Assembly: GCA_017853575.1 (NCBI GenBank)
Contig: JAFMJI010000002.1
Coordinates: forward strand, 124,001-188,000
Direction of reading: 5' to 3'
Source: Chitinophagaceae bacterium
Lineage (GTDB): Bacteria; Bacteroidota; Bacteroidia; Chitinophagales; Chitinophagaceae
DNA length: 64,000 nt
The notes below the pieces were generated by a model, which made no database searches, was not told the DNA's origin, and saw nothing but the letters and a program-made list of their open reading frames with translations. Positions 44,338 through 54,060 of the stretch are shown here, one piece after another. A program made the position numbers and the translations under genes. Position 1 is the first letter of the stretch; every line of letters starts with the position of its first letter.

Positions 44338-45138
44338 ATGAAGCGCATCAGAAGATTTCTTCTTATCACCATACTTTTATTTACGGTTTGCTCTTTGACT
44401 GCCGACAATGATTTTTGCGCCATTGATAATGTATCCTTCACTGGAAATGAACAGGTTCAATTCAAGATATTTTATAATATCATCGGACTATATGTCGATG
44501 CAGGTACAGCATCTTTTACAACAAGCCTCGCAAAAATCAATAATAAACCAGTTTACCATATTGTAGGTTTGGGGACATCAAATCCTTCGTATGACTGGAT
44601 TTTTAAAGTGCGAGATCGATATGAAACATATATTGATACAGCAACTTTGAAGCCATACAGATTTGTTCGTCATGTTGAAGAAGGCGGCTACAGAAAAGAT
44701 GAACTGGTTAATTTCAACCACGAAGAAAAAAAAGCTATTTCTGCCAAGGGGAGTTTTGATGTTCCTGCTTGTATTCAAGATGTATTGAGTGCAATTTATT
44801 ATGCCCGCAACATTGATTTTTCAAAAAGATCAATTGGTGAAAAAATTCCGTTTAGCATGTTTATAGACGATGAAGTCCACAATTTATACATTCGCTATTT
44901 AGGAAAGGAAGTAGTAAAAACCAAATACGGAATTTTTAATGCCATTAAGTTCAAGCCTATGCTGATTGGCGGTACAGTGTTTAAGGGGGGTGAGTTGATG
45001 ACTGTTTGGGTTTCAGATGATGGCAATCATTTACCTCTCAGAATCGAAAGTCCAATCAGTGTGGGAAGTGTCAAGGTTGATATGATGAAGTTCAAAAACA
45101 TCCGTTTTCCTTTCAGTTCGCTGATTTCGTGGAAATGA
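44338..45138 (+). CDS. Exported DUF3108 protein
   Basis: A 266-residue protein with a signal peptide (about residues 1-23, MKRIRRFLLITILLF then ending TAD) and a single beta-rich domain. The pattern EQVQFKIFYNIIGLYVDAGTASF, then YDWIFKVRDRYETYIDTATLKPYRFVRHVEEGGYRKDE and the C-terminal VWVSDDGNHLPLRIE, is that of the DUF3108 family, periplasmic proteins of unknown role. I prefer ATG 44338 to ATG 44335 because the promoter leaves almost no leader; the difference is one Met. Its TGA directly abuts the TAA of the convergent metallo-hydrolase gene. Confidence 0.85.
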   Translation: MKRIRRFLLITILLFTVCSLTADNDFCAIDNVSFTGNEQVQFKIFYNIIGLYVDAGTASFTTSLAKINNKPVYHIVGLGTSNPSYDWIFKVRDRYETYIDTATLKPYRFVRHVEEGGYRKDELVNFNHEEKKAISAKGSFDVPACIQDVLSAIYYARNIDFSKRSIGEKIPFSMFIDDEVHNLYIRYLGKEVVKTKYGIFNAIKFKPMLIGGTVFKGGELMTVWVSDDGNHLPLRIESPISVGSVKVDMMKFKNIRFPFSSLISWK

Positions 45139-45972
45139 TTATATTTTTTGGAGATCTACTATTTCGCCTTTTGTAAATCCTTTCTCAGTCTTTATAACCT
45201 TGCAGCATTCAATCATTGCATCATGTTCGAAGAACAGCAAATGCTTGTTGTGAACTGCCTCATTCAGGTATTTTTCTTTTTCTTCCAACGTTGTCATGGG
45301 AAACATATCATATCCCATAATATATGGAAGTGGGATATGCGCTGCAGTTGGAATGAGATCTGCCATGTAAGCTATGATATGATTATTAAATTTAACCAAA
45401 GGAAGCATCATGCTCTTTGTATGACCATTTACAAAGAGAATTTCTATATTTTCTGTAAATGAAGTTCTCGCCTGATTATTGGATTTTATAAATTTCAATA
45501 CTCCATGTTCTTGAAGTGGCAATAAATTTTCTTTTAAAAAAGATGCTTTTTCTCTTGCATTTGGATGAATGGCCCACTCCCAGTGTTCTTTGGATGTCCA
45601 ATAAGTTGCATTTGGAAAAGTAGGTTGTAAGTCACGGTTAACCGCTCCTCCACAATGATCGAAATGAAGGTGTGTAAGGATTACATCTGTGATGTCTTCG
45701 GGGGATATGTTTTTTTCTTTTAGTGATTCCAATAATTGCTTTCCGCTGGGGTAGTAATGGCCGAAAAATTTGTCAGACTGTTTGTCTCCCATTCCAGTAT
45801 CGATCAATATCTTTTTTTCTCCGTCTATGATCAATAAACATCTCATGGAGAATGTGCATAGATTGTTTTCGTCTGCAGGAATTGCTTTTTGCCAAAGCAC
45901 CTTTGGAACTACCCCAAACATAGCACCTCCATCCAATTTGAACAGTCCTGCATCAATTGAAAAGACTTGCAT
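45139..45972 (-). CDS. MBL-fold metallo-hydrolase, lactonase-like
   Basis: A 277-residue zinc hydrolase with ILIDTGMGDK (metal loop, about residues 56-65), HLHFDH (His101, His103, Asp105, His106), FVNGHTKSMM (third zinc His) and YMADLIPTAAHI (bridging Asp). It resembles the lactonase/hydrolase branch that includes acyl-homoserine-lactone lactonases, but also many enzymes of unknown substrate, so quorum quenching is only a possibility. It overlaps the upstream MFS gene by 20 bases and is the last gene of the ftsX run. Confidence 0.86.
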   Translation of the reverse strand: MQVFSIDAGLFKLDGGAMFGVVPKVLWQKAIPADENNLCTFSMRCLLIIDGEKKILIDTGMGDKQSDKFFGHYYPSGKQLLESLKEKNISPEDITDVILTHLHFDHCGGAVNRDLQPTFPNATYWTSKEHWEWAIHPNAREKASFLKENLLPLQEHGVLKFIKSNNQARTSFTENIEILFVNGHTKSMMLPLVKFNNHIIAYMADLIPTAAHIPLPYIMGYDMFPMTTLEEKEKYLNEAVHNKHLLFFEHDAMIECCKVIKTEKGFTKGEIVDLQKI

Positions 45973-47278
45973 ATTTTTCTTTTGTGATCACTTTTTTTGT
46001 GTAGAGCAATGCAAAGAAACTAACAATAAAAAAGAGCATAAGAATCAAAATGGAATTCCTGATGCTGCCGGTTAGCTCTTCATTTCTTGCAAATAAAAAG
46101 AGACCAATGGTCAATGCCACTTTTTCTGTTACGTCATAAAAACTGAAAAAGGATGTTGTATCATCTGTTGGCGGAATCAATTTTGAATAGGTGCTTCTGC
46201 CGATGGTTTGGATTCCACCCATTACGAGACCAACGCAAGCTGCAAGAATATAAAATTCAGTTTGAGACTTAATAAAATATCCCCACAAACAGATCCCTAT
46301 CCAAATAAATACAGCCACTACCAATGTGTAAATATTTCCAATCCATTTTGACAATTTACTCATAACAATGGCGCCCACCAACGCAACAAGTTGAATCAAG
46401 ATGATGGTCATGATCAACTTTGGTTCATCTTCAGGTTTTGGAAAAATTTCTTTTTTGCTGAAGCTGGCAGCAACCAGCATAACGGTTTGTACTCCAACAC
46501 TAAATAAAAAAAATGAAAACAAATATCGTTTGAGGGCCGGAATTTGCTTTGCCTGGTTCCAGACCATTTTTAATTCATGAAATCCGTTGATCAGCAAATG
46601 TTTCTTCAATAGCTTGTTCTTTTCAGTATTCGAGGGTAAAGCTTTGAATGTGATTTGAGAAAATCCTAGCCACCAACATCCGACCAGCAGAAATGATATC
46701 CTTGGGCCGAGTGTTTTATCTGCTTCATCCAATCCGAATAAACTTGGTTTTAATATTACCACAAAACATATCAATTGCAGGAGTACACTGCCAATATATC
46801 CCATAGCAAATCCCCGGGCACTCAAGGCATCTCTTTCTTCTGGGTCTGCTATATCAGGGAGGTAGGAATTATAGAAAACCAAGCTGCTCCAGAATCCCAA
46901 TGCTGCCAATGCAAAAAAAATAATTCCCCATTCAATTTTTTCGGGAGTGAAAAAAAACAACATTGAACACGATAATGATCCAATCAAAACAAAAAACTTC
47001 ATGAAAGCTTTTTTGTTTCCACGGTAATCTGCAATGGAAGAAAGAATAGGAGAGCTGATTGCAACAATAAAAAACACCAATGCTAGCGCGTAATTTTGTA
47101 ACGCAGTATTGATAAACTGGAATCCAAAGAAATTAACATATGACTGCTCATTGTTGTTGCTGCTTGTAACGGCTACGTAATATGCCGGGAAAATAGTGGA
47201 AGTGATGACCAGGTTGTAAACACTGTTTGCCCAGTCGTACATGGTCCAGGCCCGTTGAATTTTTTTTCTACTTTCCAT
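45953..47278 (-). CDS. UMF1-family MFS transporter
   Basis: A 441-residue membrane protein with about 12 helices, related to the UMF1/Atg22-like branch of the major facilitator superfamily (efflux of amino acids in yeast vacuoles; substrate in bacteria unknown). It begins MESRKKIQRAWTMYDWANSVYNLVI, the conserved UMF1 N-terminus, so ATG 47278 is used rather than the upstream in-frame start at 47317. SPILSSIADYRGNKKAFMKFF near residue 78 and GGIQTIGRSTYSKLIPP near residue 353 are the family loops. It lies 42 bases downstream of uppP. Confidence 0.88.
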   Translation of the reverse strand: MESRKKIQRAWTMYDWANSVYNLVITSTIFPAYYVAVTSSNNNEQSYVNFFGFQFINTALQNYALALVFFIVAISSPILSSIADYRGNKKAFMKFFVLIGSLSCSMLFFFTPEKIEWGIIFFALAALGFWSSLVFYNSYLPDIADPEERDALSARGFAMGYIGSVLLQLICFVVILKPSLFGLDEADKTLGPRISFLLVGCWWLGFSQITFKALPSNTEKNKLLKKHLLINGFHELKMVWNQAKQIPALKRYLFSFFLFSVGVQTVMLVAASFSKKEIFPKPEDEPKLIMTIILIQLVALVGAIVMSKLSKWIGNIYTLVVAVFIWIGICLWGYFIKSQTEFYILAACVGLVMGGIQTIGRSTYSKLIPPTDDTTSFFSFYDVTEKVALTIGLFLFARNEELTGSIRNSILILMLFFIVSFFALLYTKKVITKEKYASLFN

Positions 47279-47320
47279 ATGAAACTGCTTACCAGTAAGA
47301 TAAGCAAAAGAAATCAAATG

Positions 47321-48136
47321 CTAGTGTGAGAGTCCGTTCATAGACAACTTGCCCGAAAAGATCAAGGCAAACAATACGAGTCCTAGGATTATTCTATACC
47401 ATCCAAATATTCTAAATCCATTCGCTTTTAAAAATTGAATAAAAAAGCGGATCGCGATAAGTGCAACAAAAAATGCTACGATACTTCCGGTGAGTAGGAT
47501 GGATAAGCCATCGGTATTTAGCAGGGAGGGCTCATCCTTCCAGATATCATAAATACTTTTTACAGTTGCTGCACACATGGTAGGTACAGCCAGGAAAAAA
47601 GAAAATTCAGCAGCTGCACTTCTCGTGAGCTTTTGTTGCATGCCACCAATGATAGTTGCTGCACTTCTACTGAGTCCTGGCAGAAGAATTGCCAATACCT
47701 GATAGCAGCCAATCAAGAAGGATTTCTTGTAATTAATATTTTCTTCATTTTCGATCTGGGGTTGTTTGAACCAGTTGTCCACAAATAGCAATACAATTCC
47801 GCCAGAAAAAATTACTGTTGAAATAAAAAGTGGTCTTTCCAATACCTGATCAATATGTTTTTTAAAGATGGCTCCAAAAAACAATGCAGGAACTATGGCG
47901 ATAAAAAGTTTTATATAAAAGTCGAAGCTTTTGAAGTTGATGAACTTTTTCCAATACAATACAACTACTGATAGGATTGCTCCAAATTGAATAACTATTT
48001 CAAACAATTTCGTAAACGGATCGCTGGCTGTTTCAAAGAATGCAGAAGCAATCGCCATATGTCCGGTAGAAGAAACAGGAAGGAATTCAGTGATGCCTTC
48101 AATAATGGCTAAAATAATTGCTTGAAAGTAGCTCAT
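47321..48136 (-). CDS. uppP: Undecaprenyl-diphosphatase
   Basis: Integral-membrane phosphatase that recycles undecaprenyl diphosphate to the monophosphate carrier for peptidoglycan and other surface polymers; it also gives bacitracin tolerance. The 271-residue protein has about eight helices. The two active-site motifs are [15 protein letters not shown] (13-27) and [10 protein letters not shown] near residue 155. It lies 16 bases after the DUF3098 gene in the ftsX run. Confidence 0.96.
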   Translation of the reverse strand: MSYFQAIILAIIEGITEFLPVSSTGHMAIASAFFETASDPFTKLFEIVIQFGAILSVVVLYWKKFINFKSFDFYIKLFIAIVPALFFGAIFKKHIDQVLERPLFISTVIFSGGIVLLFVDNWFKQPQIENEENINYKKSFLIGCYQVLAILLPGLSRSAATIIGGMQQKLTRSAAAEFSFFLAVPTMCAATVKSIYDIWKDEPSLLNTDGLSILLTGSIVAFFVALIAIRFFIQFLKANGFRIFGWYRIILGLVLFALIFSGKLSMNGLSH

Positions 48137-48152
48137 GATCTTGAATCAGAGG

Positions 48153-48383
48153 TTATTTGCTTTTTTTCATGATGGCAAATATCTCTACTACAAATCCAAT
48201 GATGATTAAAATTGGAGCCAATGTAATTCTTCTGAAACTGTACACTTCATTTTCATTGAACACATTTGGATCGCTGCCTTTGCCACCAGCCATGAGCAGT
48301 GATCCTAATGCTATGATCACCAAACCTGCCAGCATCCAAACTAAATTTTCTTTTCCAAAAAGAGGGTTGTTCTTTGTTTCCAT
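48153..48383 (-). CDS. Small membrane protein, DUF3098
   Basis: A 76-residue protein with two membrane helices (about residues 13-28 and 51-70) joined by a short polar loop. The pattern NLVWMLAGLVIIALGSLLMAGGKGSDP followed by RRITLAPILIIIGFVVEI matches the DUF3098 family. Its function is unknown. Its constant place between ftsX and uppP in Bacteroidota suggests a link to envelope growth or division. Confidence 0.87.
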   Translation of the reverse strand: METKNNPLFGKENLVWMLAGLVIIALGSLLMAGGKGSDPNVFNENEVYSFRRITLAPILIIIGFVVEIFAIMKKSK

Positions 48384-48393
48384 TTGAATAATA

Positions 48394-49272
48394 TTAATAG
48401 AGGTCGTCTAATTTCATTTTTAAATACTTGGTTACACTTCTGTGTGTGCTGATAAAGGTAATGCTTATGCCTATAATTATAAGTGCCAGAAATAATAGAA
48501 GTAAGCTGCCATTGTCTTTCAGTGCTTTGATTTCGGGCAACCACCAGTTTTCAACGGCATAAATCAGCAATAATATTGCTGCAATCGCCAACAGTGCGCT
48601 GATTAAACCATTGATGATAGCTTTGGTATCAAATGGTTTTGAAATAAACCATCTTGTAGCACCAACCATTTGCATGGTCTTGATTAAAAAACGATTTGAA
48701 AACATGGCCAACTTGATGGTATTGTCAATGAGGATGATCACAATCAACGCGAGTATTCCTGCCAATGCCAACAGAAAATATCCAACCTTTTTTACTACAT
48801 TGTTTAAGTTGGTTACAACTGCATCGGGATATTTCACCTCACTGATGATAAAGTTTTTCATGATCTCGGTGGTGATCACTTTTAAACTGTCTTTATTCAC
48901 ATATGAAGGATCAAGGTAGAAATCTATGCTTGCAGGAAGCGGATTATAATCAAGGACTTTGTTCCAGTCCTGGTTTCCATCGCCAATAAATGTTTGTCTT
49001 GCTTTTTCTTTGGTGATGTATTCAACATTTCTGGCATAGGGTTTTGACTTAATGACGTTCTTGGCAATGTCAATTTCTCGCTGAGGACTCCCTTCTCTAA
49101 TGAAAGCATGTACTTGTACACTTCCTTTGAAATAAGTCTCGAGCTTGCTTGTATTGATCACCAGCCATCCCAGTATTCCGAGAATAAACAATACCAAAGC
49201 AACTCCTAAAATCGCCATGAAATATGAAGGTTTGCTTTTTTTCATGGATCCTTTTCCCTGCGCTGTCATCAT
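48394..49272 (-). CDS. ftsX: Cell division protein FtsX
   Basis: Permease-like subunit that transmits septum signals to peptidoglycan hydrolases outside the membrane. The 292-residue protein has an N-terminal helix (about residues 17-37), an extracytoplasmic domain (about 40-160) and three C-terminal helices (about 168-190, 220-240 and 255-277). LIDNTIKLAMFSNRFLIKTMQMVGATRWFISKPF (about 185-218) is the conserved coupling region. Its ATPase partner ftsE is not adjacent. It heads the operon ftsX-DUF3098-uppP-MFS-metallo-hydrolase and is divergent from leuS. Confidence 0.93.
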   Translation of the reverse strand: MMTAQGKGSMKKSKPSYFMAILGVALVLFILGILGWLVINTSKLETYFKGSVQVHAFIREGSPQREIDIAKNVIKSKPYARNVEYITKEKARQTFIGDGNQDWNKVLDYNPLPASIDFYLDPSYVNKDSLKVITTEIMKNFIISEVKYPDAVVTNLNNVVKKVGYFLLALAGILALIVIILIDNTIKLAMFSNRFLIKTMQMVGATRWFISKPFDTKAIINGLISALLAIAAILLLIYAVENWWLPEIKALKDNGSLLLLFLALIIIGISITFISTHRSVTKYLKMKLDDLY

Positions 49273-49310
49273 TGAATCATATATTTTTAAAGTTCAACCC
49301 TTTACAAGTC

Positions 49311-49318
49311 CAAAAATA
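49311..49318 (-). promoter_or_regulatory. -7 promoter element (TATTTTTG) for the ftsX operon
   Basis: Exact consensus on the minus strand, 38 bases before the ftsX ATG and 20 bases from the divergent leuS element. Confidence 0.6.
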
Positions 49319-49338
49319 ACAATTTTGAGGGGTTTGCG

Positions 49339-49346
49339 TACCTTTG
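49339..49346 (+). promoter_or_regulatory. -7 promoter element (TACCTTTG) for leuS
   Basis: Exact consensus, 28 bases before the leuS ATG. Confidence 0.65.
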
Positions 49347-49374
49347 CACATCGTTAAAATAAAGGAATTATTAC

Positions 49375-52149
49375 ATGGAATATGCATTCGGAGATATTGA
49401 AAAGAAATGGCAGTCAAAATGGAAGGAATCAAATGCATATCAGGTTTCCAATCAAACTGAAAAAGCTAAATATTATGTGCTGGATATGTTCCCTTATCCA
49501 AGTGGAGCCGGACTCCATGTGGGTCATCCATTGGGATACATTGCCAGTGATATCTACAGTAGATACAAGAGGCTAAAGGGATTTAATGTTTTGCATCCGA
49601 TGGGATACGATTCTTTTGGTCTTCCGGCAGAACAATATGCTATTGAACATGGTATTCCTCCTGCAGTTTCAACAGATCAAAATATTGAAACCTTTAGATC
49701 TCAACTAGATAAAATTGGATTTTGTTACGATTGGAACAGAGAGGTCAGAACATCCACCAAAGAATATTACAAATGGACCCAATGGATATTTCTTCAACTC
49801 TTTGACAGTTGGTTTGACAGAAAACAACAAAAGGCAAGACGAATCAATGATTTAAAAGATATTTTCTCAAGAGAAGGAAATACAAACAATGTTTGTCCGG
49901 GTGATCGTTCCATCAATTTTACTGCTGCCGATTGGTTGAAGTGTAATGAAAAACAACAGTATGATATCTTGATGCATTATCGGTTGGCTTATTGTGGTGT
50001 GGGGGAAGTTAACTGGTGCGAGGCACTTGGAACTGTTCTTGCAAATGATGAAGTAGTAAATGGGGTAAGTGAAAGGGGAGGGCATCCCGTGTTGAAAAAG
50101 AAACTCCGTCAGTGGTATCTCCGTATAACTGAATATGCTGAGCGTTTGTTAACTGGATTGGAATCGGTTGATTTCAGTGACAGCATGAAAGAAATGCAAT
50201 CTAACTGGATTGGTAAAAGTTATGGCGCTGAAATTGATTTCAAAATTATTTCCGACAATGCCGATGTTAGTGATGAGTGTTTGAGGGTTTACACTACCAG
50301 GCCAGATACCATTTTCGGTATTGATTTTATGGTGGTTGCTCCAGAACATGAACTCATCGGGAAAATCACAAGCGCAGTACAATCAAATGCTGTAAGCAAT
50401 TACATCGATTACGTAAACAGCAGAAGTGAACGTGAGCGAATGGCAGAGAAGAAAATCTCGGGCGTATTCACTGGTGCTTATTGCAAACATCCATTCAACG
50501 ACCGCCAAATTCCAATTTGGATCAGTGAATATGTATTGGCAGGATACGGAACCGGAGCCATCATGGCTGTTCCCTGTGGTGATGAACGTGATTTTAAATT
50601 TGCACAGCATTTTGAAATCCCTGTTACCAATATCATTGGAGATCATTATAATGGTACTGAAGCCAATCCAACCAAAGATGCATTGCTACAAAACAGCGGT
50701 TTTCTAAATGGATTAAAAATGTCTGATGCCATCAATATTTCAATTGATAAGTTGGAATCAATGGGTATTGGTAAAAGACAAACCAATTATAAAATGCGAG
50801 ACGCTGCTTTTAGTCGTCAGCGCTACTGGGGTGAACCTTTTCCTATCATTTGGAAAGATGACATGGCTATTCCAATGAAGGAATCTGAACTGCCTATTGA
50901 ACTTCCTCCTATGTCTGATCTGCGTCCTGGTCCGGATGCACAAGGCCCACTTGCAAATTTGCCTGATTGGATAAATTTCAATGGTGGTACCAGAGAAGTG
51001 AATACCATGCCAGGATATGCTGGCAGCAGTTGGTATTTTCTGCGTTATATGGATCCGCACAATCAAGATGAGTTCTGCAGCAAAGAAGCAAGTAGCTATT
51101 GGGGCCAGGTTGATCTTTATGTTGGTGGAACTGAACATGCTGTTGGACATCTTTTGTACTCAAGAATGTGGACCAAAGCATTGTTTGATCTAGGATATAT
51201 ACATTTTGATGAACCTTTCAAGCGGCTTCTGAACCAAGGGAAGATTGGTGGAGATTCTAGAATAGTGTATCGTATTCGAGGTTCCAAGCAATTTGTTTCA
51301 TCAGGTTTGAGAGATCAATATGAAACAGACGAACTGCATGTTGATGTGTCTATGGTAGATGGTATGGAATTGGATATGGATGCATTCAAGAAATGGAAAC
51401 CAGATCTTTCTGATGCTGTTTTTATCACGGAAGATGGAAAATATCTTTGTGGTTCTCGTCAGGAGAAAATGAGCAAGCGCTATTTTAATGTCGTAAACCC
51501 AGATGATATTGTTAAGAAATATGGCGCAGACACCTTCCGTATGTATGAAATGTTTTTAGGTCCTGTTGAACAGGATAAACCTTGGGATACAAAAGGCATT
51601 GAAGGTGTACACCGATTTATTAAAAAATTCTGGCGACTCTTTTATGATGCTGAAAAAGGTTTGTTGTTAAACCATGAAGCCCCAAGCAATGAGTCATGGA
51701 AGGCATTTTACAAGATGTTGAAGAAAGTTGAAGAGGATACTGAAAAATTTTCTTTCAATACAGCAGTGAGTACATTCATGATTGGAGTTAATGAGTTAAC
51801 CGACTTGCAATGCAGATCCAAATTATTGTTGGAAAAATTTCTGATTGTATTGTCACCCTATGCACCACATATCTGTGAGGAGCTATGGACGGCCATTGGA
51901 GCTGAAGGTTCAGTGCTAAATGCTGCATACCCGCAAATAGAGGAACAATATCTTGTTGAAACATCAAAAGAGTATCCTGTTGCCATCAATGGCAAAACAC
52001 GCACTACGATGATGATTGAATTAACAGCTACACAACAAGAGATTGAAAAACTTGTTTTAGAAGAGCCTGTTGTAAAGAAATGGCTAGATGGTAAACCACC
52101 AAAAAAGATCATCTATGTGAAAAATAAGATGATCAATGTGGTACTTTAA
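49375..52149 (+). CDS. leuS: Leucine--tRNA ligase
   Basis: Class I synthetase that charges tRNA-Leu and edits misacylated products. The 924-residue protein has the HIGH motif as HVGHPLGY (about residues 47-54), a large editing domain (about 270-460, with RPDTIFGIDFMV and GTGAIMAVPCGDERD) and KMSKR near residue 700. The extra 60 or so residues over E. coli LeuRS lie mainly near residues 143-195, between the HIGH half and VNWCEALGTVLANDEV, a lineage trait of Bacteroidota as far as I know. It is divergent from ftsX and precedes ruvB by 49 bases. Confidence 0.97.
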   Translation: MEYAFGDIEKKWQSKWKESNAYQVSNQTEKAKYYVLDMFPYPSGAGLHVGHPLGYIASDIYSRYKRLKGFNVLHPMGYDSFGLPAEQYAIEHGIPPAVSTDQNIETFRSQLDKIGFCYDWNREVRTSTKEYYKWTQWIFLQLFDSWFDRKQQKARRINDLKDIFSREGNTNNVCPGDRSINFTAADWLKCNEKQQYDILMHYRLAYCGVGEVNWCEALGTVLANDEVVNGVSERGGHPVLKKKLRQWYLRITEYAERLLTGLESVDFSDSMKEMQSNWIGKSYGAEIDFKIISDNADVSDECLRVYTTRPDTIFGIDFMVVAPEHELIGKITSAVQSNAVSNYIDYVNSRSERERMAEKKISGVFTGAYCKHPFNDRQIPIWISEYVLAGYGTGAIMAVPCGDERDFKFAQHFEIPVTNIIGDHYNGTEANPTKDALLQNSGFLNGLKMSDAINISIDKLESMGIGKRQTNYKMRDAAFSRQRYWGEPFPIIWKDDMAIPMKESELPIELPPMSDLRPGPDAQGPLANLPDWINFNGGTREVNTMPGYAGSSWYFLRYMDPHNQDEFCSKEASSYWGQVDLYVGGTEHAVGHLLYSRMWTKALFDLGYIHFDEPFKRLLNQGKIGGDSRIVYRIRGSKQFVSSGLRDQYETDELHVDVSMVDGMELDMDAFKKWKPDLSDAVFITEDGKYLCGSRQEKMSKRYFNVVNPDDIVKKYGADTFRMYEMFLGPVEQDKPWDTKGIEGVHRFIKKFWRLFYDAEKGLLLNHEAPSNESWKAFYKMLKKVEEDTEKFSFNTAVSTFMIGVNELTDLQCRSKLLLEKFLIVLSPYAPHICEELWTAIGAEGSVLNAAYPQIEEQYLVETSKEYPVAINGKTRTTMMIELTATQQEIEKLVLEEPVVKKWLDGKPPKKIIYVKNKMINVVL

Positions 52150-52198
52150 TTCAAATAACTGTTTCTTTCTTTACAGTGGAATCATGTAATTTCATAAA

Positions 52199-53227
52199 AT
52201 GATGAATCCAAATTTGGATCCAAAGACATCATCTGGCATTGCCGGTGATAAAGAGTTTGAAAACAGTATTCGTCCTGTTAGCCTGGAAGACTTTTCGGGT
52301 CAGCCTGGCATCATTGATAATTTAAAAGTATTTATCAAGGCTGCTCAAATGCGCGGTGAGTCGCTCGATCACGTTCTGTTTCATGGTCCACCCGGATTGG
52401 GCAAAACAACCCTCTCTAGGATTGTTGCAAGGGAAATGGGTGCGAATATCAAGGAAACATCTGGTCCAGTTATTGAGAAGCCTGCAGATCTTGCAGGATT
52501 GCTCACCAGCTTGGAGGCCAATGATGTTTTATTCATTGATGAAATACATCGGTTGAGCAATGTTGTGGAAGAGTATTTATATTCTGCCATGGAAGATTTT
52601 AAGATCGATATCATGATTGATGGTGGTCCCAGTGCCAAAACCATACAGATAAATTTGAATCCATTTACCTTGATTGGTGCAACCACGAGAAGTGGATTGT
52701 TGACCGCTCCCTTATTATCCCGATTTGCGATCAAGTCTCGTCTTGAATATTACAACAGTGAAGTGCTGGAAAGAATCATTTCTCGTTCTGCAGGAATTCT
52801 GCAAACAAAAATTACTTCTGATGCTTCAAAAGAAATAGCAAGGAGAAGCAGAGCCACTCCAAGAATTGCGAATGGACTTTTAAAACGTGTACGAGATTTT
52901 GCACAGGTGTTGGGCAATGGGGTGGTTGATCTTGGTATCACCAAGCATGCACTCAAAGCTTTGCAGGTAGATGAACATGGACTCGATGAAATGGACAATA
53001 GGATATTGGCAACCATCATTGATAAATTCAAAGGTGGCCCTGTGGGATTAGGAACGCTCGCAACTGCTGTTGGAGAAGAGTCAGGCACCATCGAAGATGT
53101 GTATGAACCCTTCCTTATTCAAGAGGGATTTCTTCAACGTACAATGAGAGGTAGAGAAGTTACCCAAAGGGCGTATGAGCACCTTGGACGTACACCTAAA
53201 GCGGGAAATGAAAATTTACTTTTCTAA
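52199..53227 (+). CDS. ruvB: Holliday junction branch migration helicase RuvB
   Basis: AAA+ motor that drives branch migration with RuvA. The 342-residue protein has the RuvB N-terminal [13 protein letters not shown] (26-38), Walker [12 protein letters not shown] (63-73), Walker [12 protein letters not shown] (109-119), the sensor 1 region [16 protein letters not shown], and a C-terminal winged helix with [17 protein letters not shown]. Start may be ATG 52199 or 52202. The convergent response-regulator gene ends 10 bases away. Confidence 0.96.
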   Translation: MMNPNLDPKTSSGIAGDKEFENSIRPVSLEDFSGQPGIIDNLKVFIKAAQMRGESLDHVLFHGPPGLGKTTLSRIVAREMGANIKETSGPVIEKPADLAGLLTSLEANDVLFIDEIHRLSNVVEEYLYSAMEDFKIDIMIDGGPSAKTIQINLNPFTLIGATTRSGLLTAPLLSRFAIKSRLEYYNSEVLERIISRSAGILQTKITSDASKEIARRSRATPRIANGLLKRVRDFAQVLGNGVVDLGITKHALKALQVDEHGLDEMDNRILATIIDKFKGGPVGLGTLATAVGEESGTIEDVYEPFLIQEGFLQRTMRGREVTQRAYEHLGRTPKAGNENLLF

Positions 53228-53237
53228 TTAAAGGCAG

Positions 53238-53939
53238 CTAAGATTTTACAATCAATCTAAATCCGTTTCCATGGATGTTGACAATTTCAACTTCTGGATC
53301 CTCTTTTAAATATTTACGGAGTTTTGCAATGTAAACATCCATGCTTCTGCCATTGAAATAGTTATCGTTGCCCCAAATTTTCTTGAGTGCCAATTCTCGC
53401 TGAAGCAAATCATTTTTATACTCACTCAACATTTTCAGCAATTCATTTTCTTTTGGTGAGAGCGTTACTTTATTGCCTTCAATGGATAGCTCCCTGAGTT
53501 TTGGAATAAAATGGTATTTACCCAAATCGTATTCTACATTTTCCTGTTCTTTGTGTTGCTCTTCATTTCTTTTGAGAATGGCCTTGATTTTAAAAAGCAA
53601 TAGCTCAGAGTCGAACGGTTTGGTGATATAATCATCTGCACCCAGTTTGTATCCTTTGATTTGATCTTCTTTCATTGATTTGGCAGAAAGGAAGAATAGG
53701 GGGATATCTGGATTGATGTCTCTGATCTCTTCAGCCAGTGCAAACCCATCCATTTTAGGCATCATTACATCCAATAGGCAGATATCAAATTTCTCTCTCT
53801 GAAAGGCAGCTAAACCCAACCTTCCATCTCTTTCGAGAACCACATCAAATTCGTTTAATTCTAAAAAATTCTTAAGTACGAGTCCAAGGTTGGCATCGTC
53901 TTCGCAGAGTAGGATTTTATGTTTTGATTGAGCTGACAT
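53238..53939 (-). CDS. Orphan OmpR-family response regulator
   Basis: A 233-residue two-domain regulator. The receiver domain (about residues 6-125) has Glu13/Asp14/Asp15, phospho-acceptor Asp57 (FDICLLDVMMPKMDG) and Lys near residue 107 (YITKPF). The winged helix (about 138-233) ends RSMDVYIAKLRKYLKEDP...NIHGNGFRLIV. The form resembles the RprY-type regulators of Bacteroidota. No histidine kinase lies beside it, so its partner is elsewhere. A near -7 element (TTATTTTG) precedes it but is not an exact match. Confidence 0.92.
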   Translation of the reverse strand: MSAQSKHKILLCEDDANLGLVLKNFLELNEFDVVLERDGRLGLAAFQREKFDICLLDVMMPKMDGFALAEEIRDINPDIPLFFLSAKSMKEDQIKGYKLGADDYITKPFDSELLLFKIKAILKRNEEQHKEQENVEYDLGKYHFIPKLRELSIEGNKVTLSPKENELLKMLSEYKNDLLQRELALKKIWGNDNYFNGRSMDVYIAKLRKYLKEDPEVEIVNIHGNGFRLIVKS

Positions 53940-54060
53940 AATTGCTTGTTTTAGACAAAATAAATTTAAGTTGGGGATAAGTCAGGCTGAACTGCAATAA
54001 AATTTTGTTAAACAGGCATGTTTTTTGGAATTTGCTATCAAGAAATAAAATACTGACCTT

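Noticed and set aside
49800-49960. Suspected foreign insertion in leuS near residues 143-195
   Set aside because: The frame is intact and longer LeuRS proteins are, as far as I know, normal in Bacteroidota, so it is a lineage feature rather than an insertion event.
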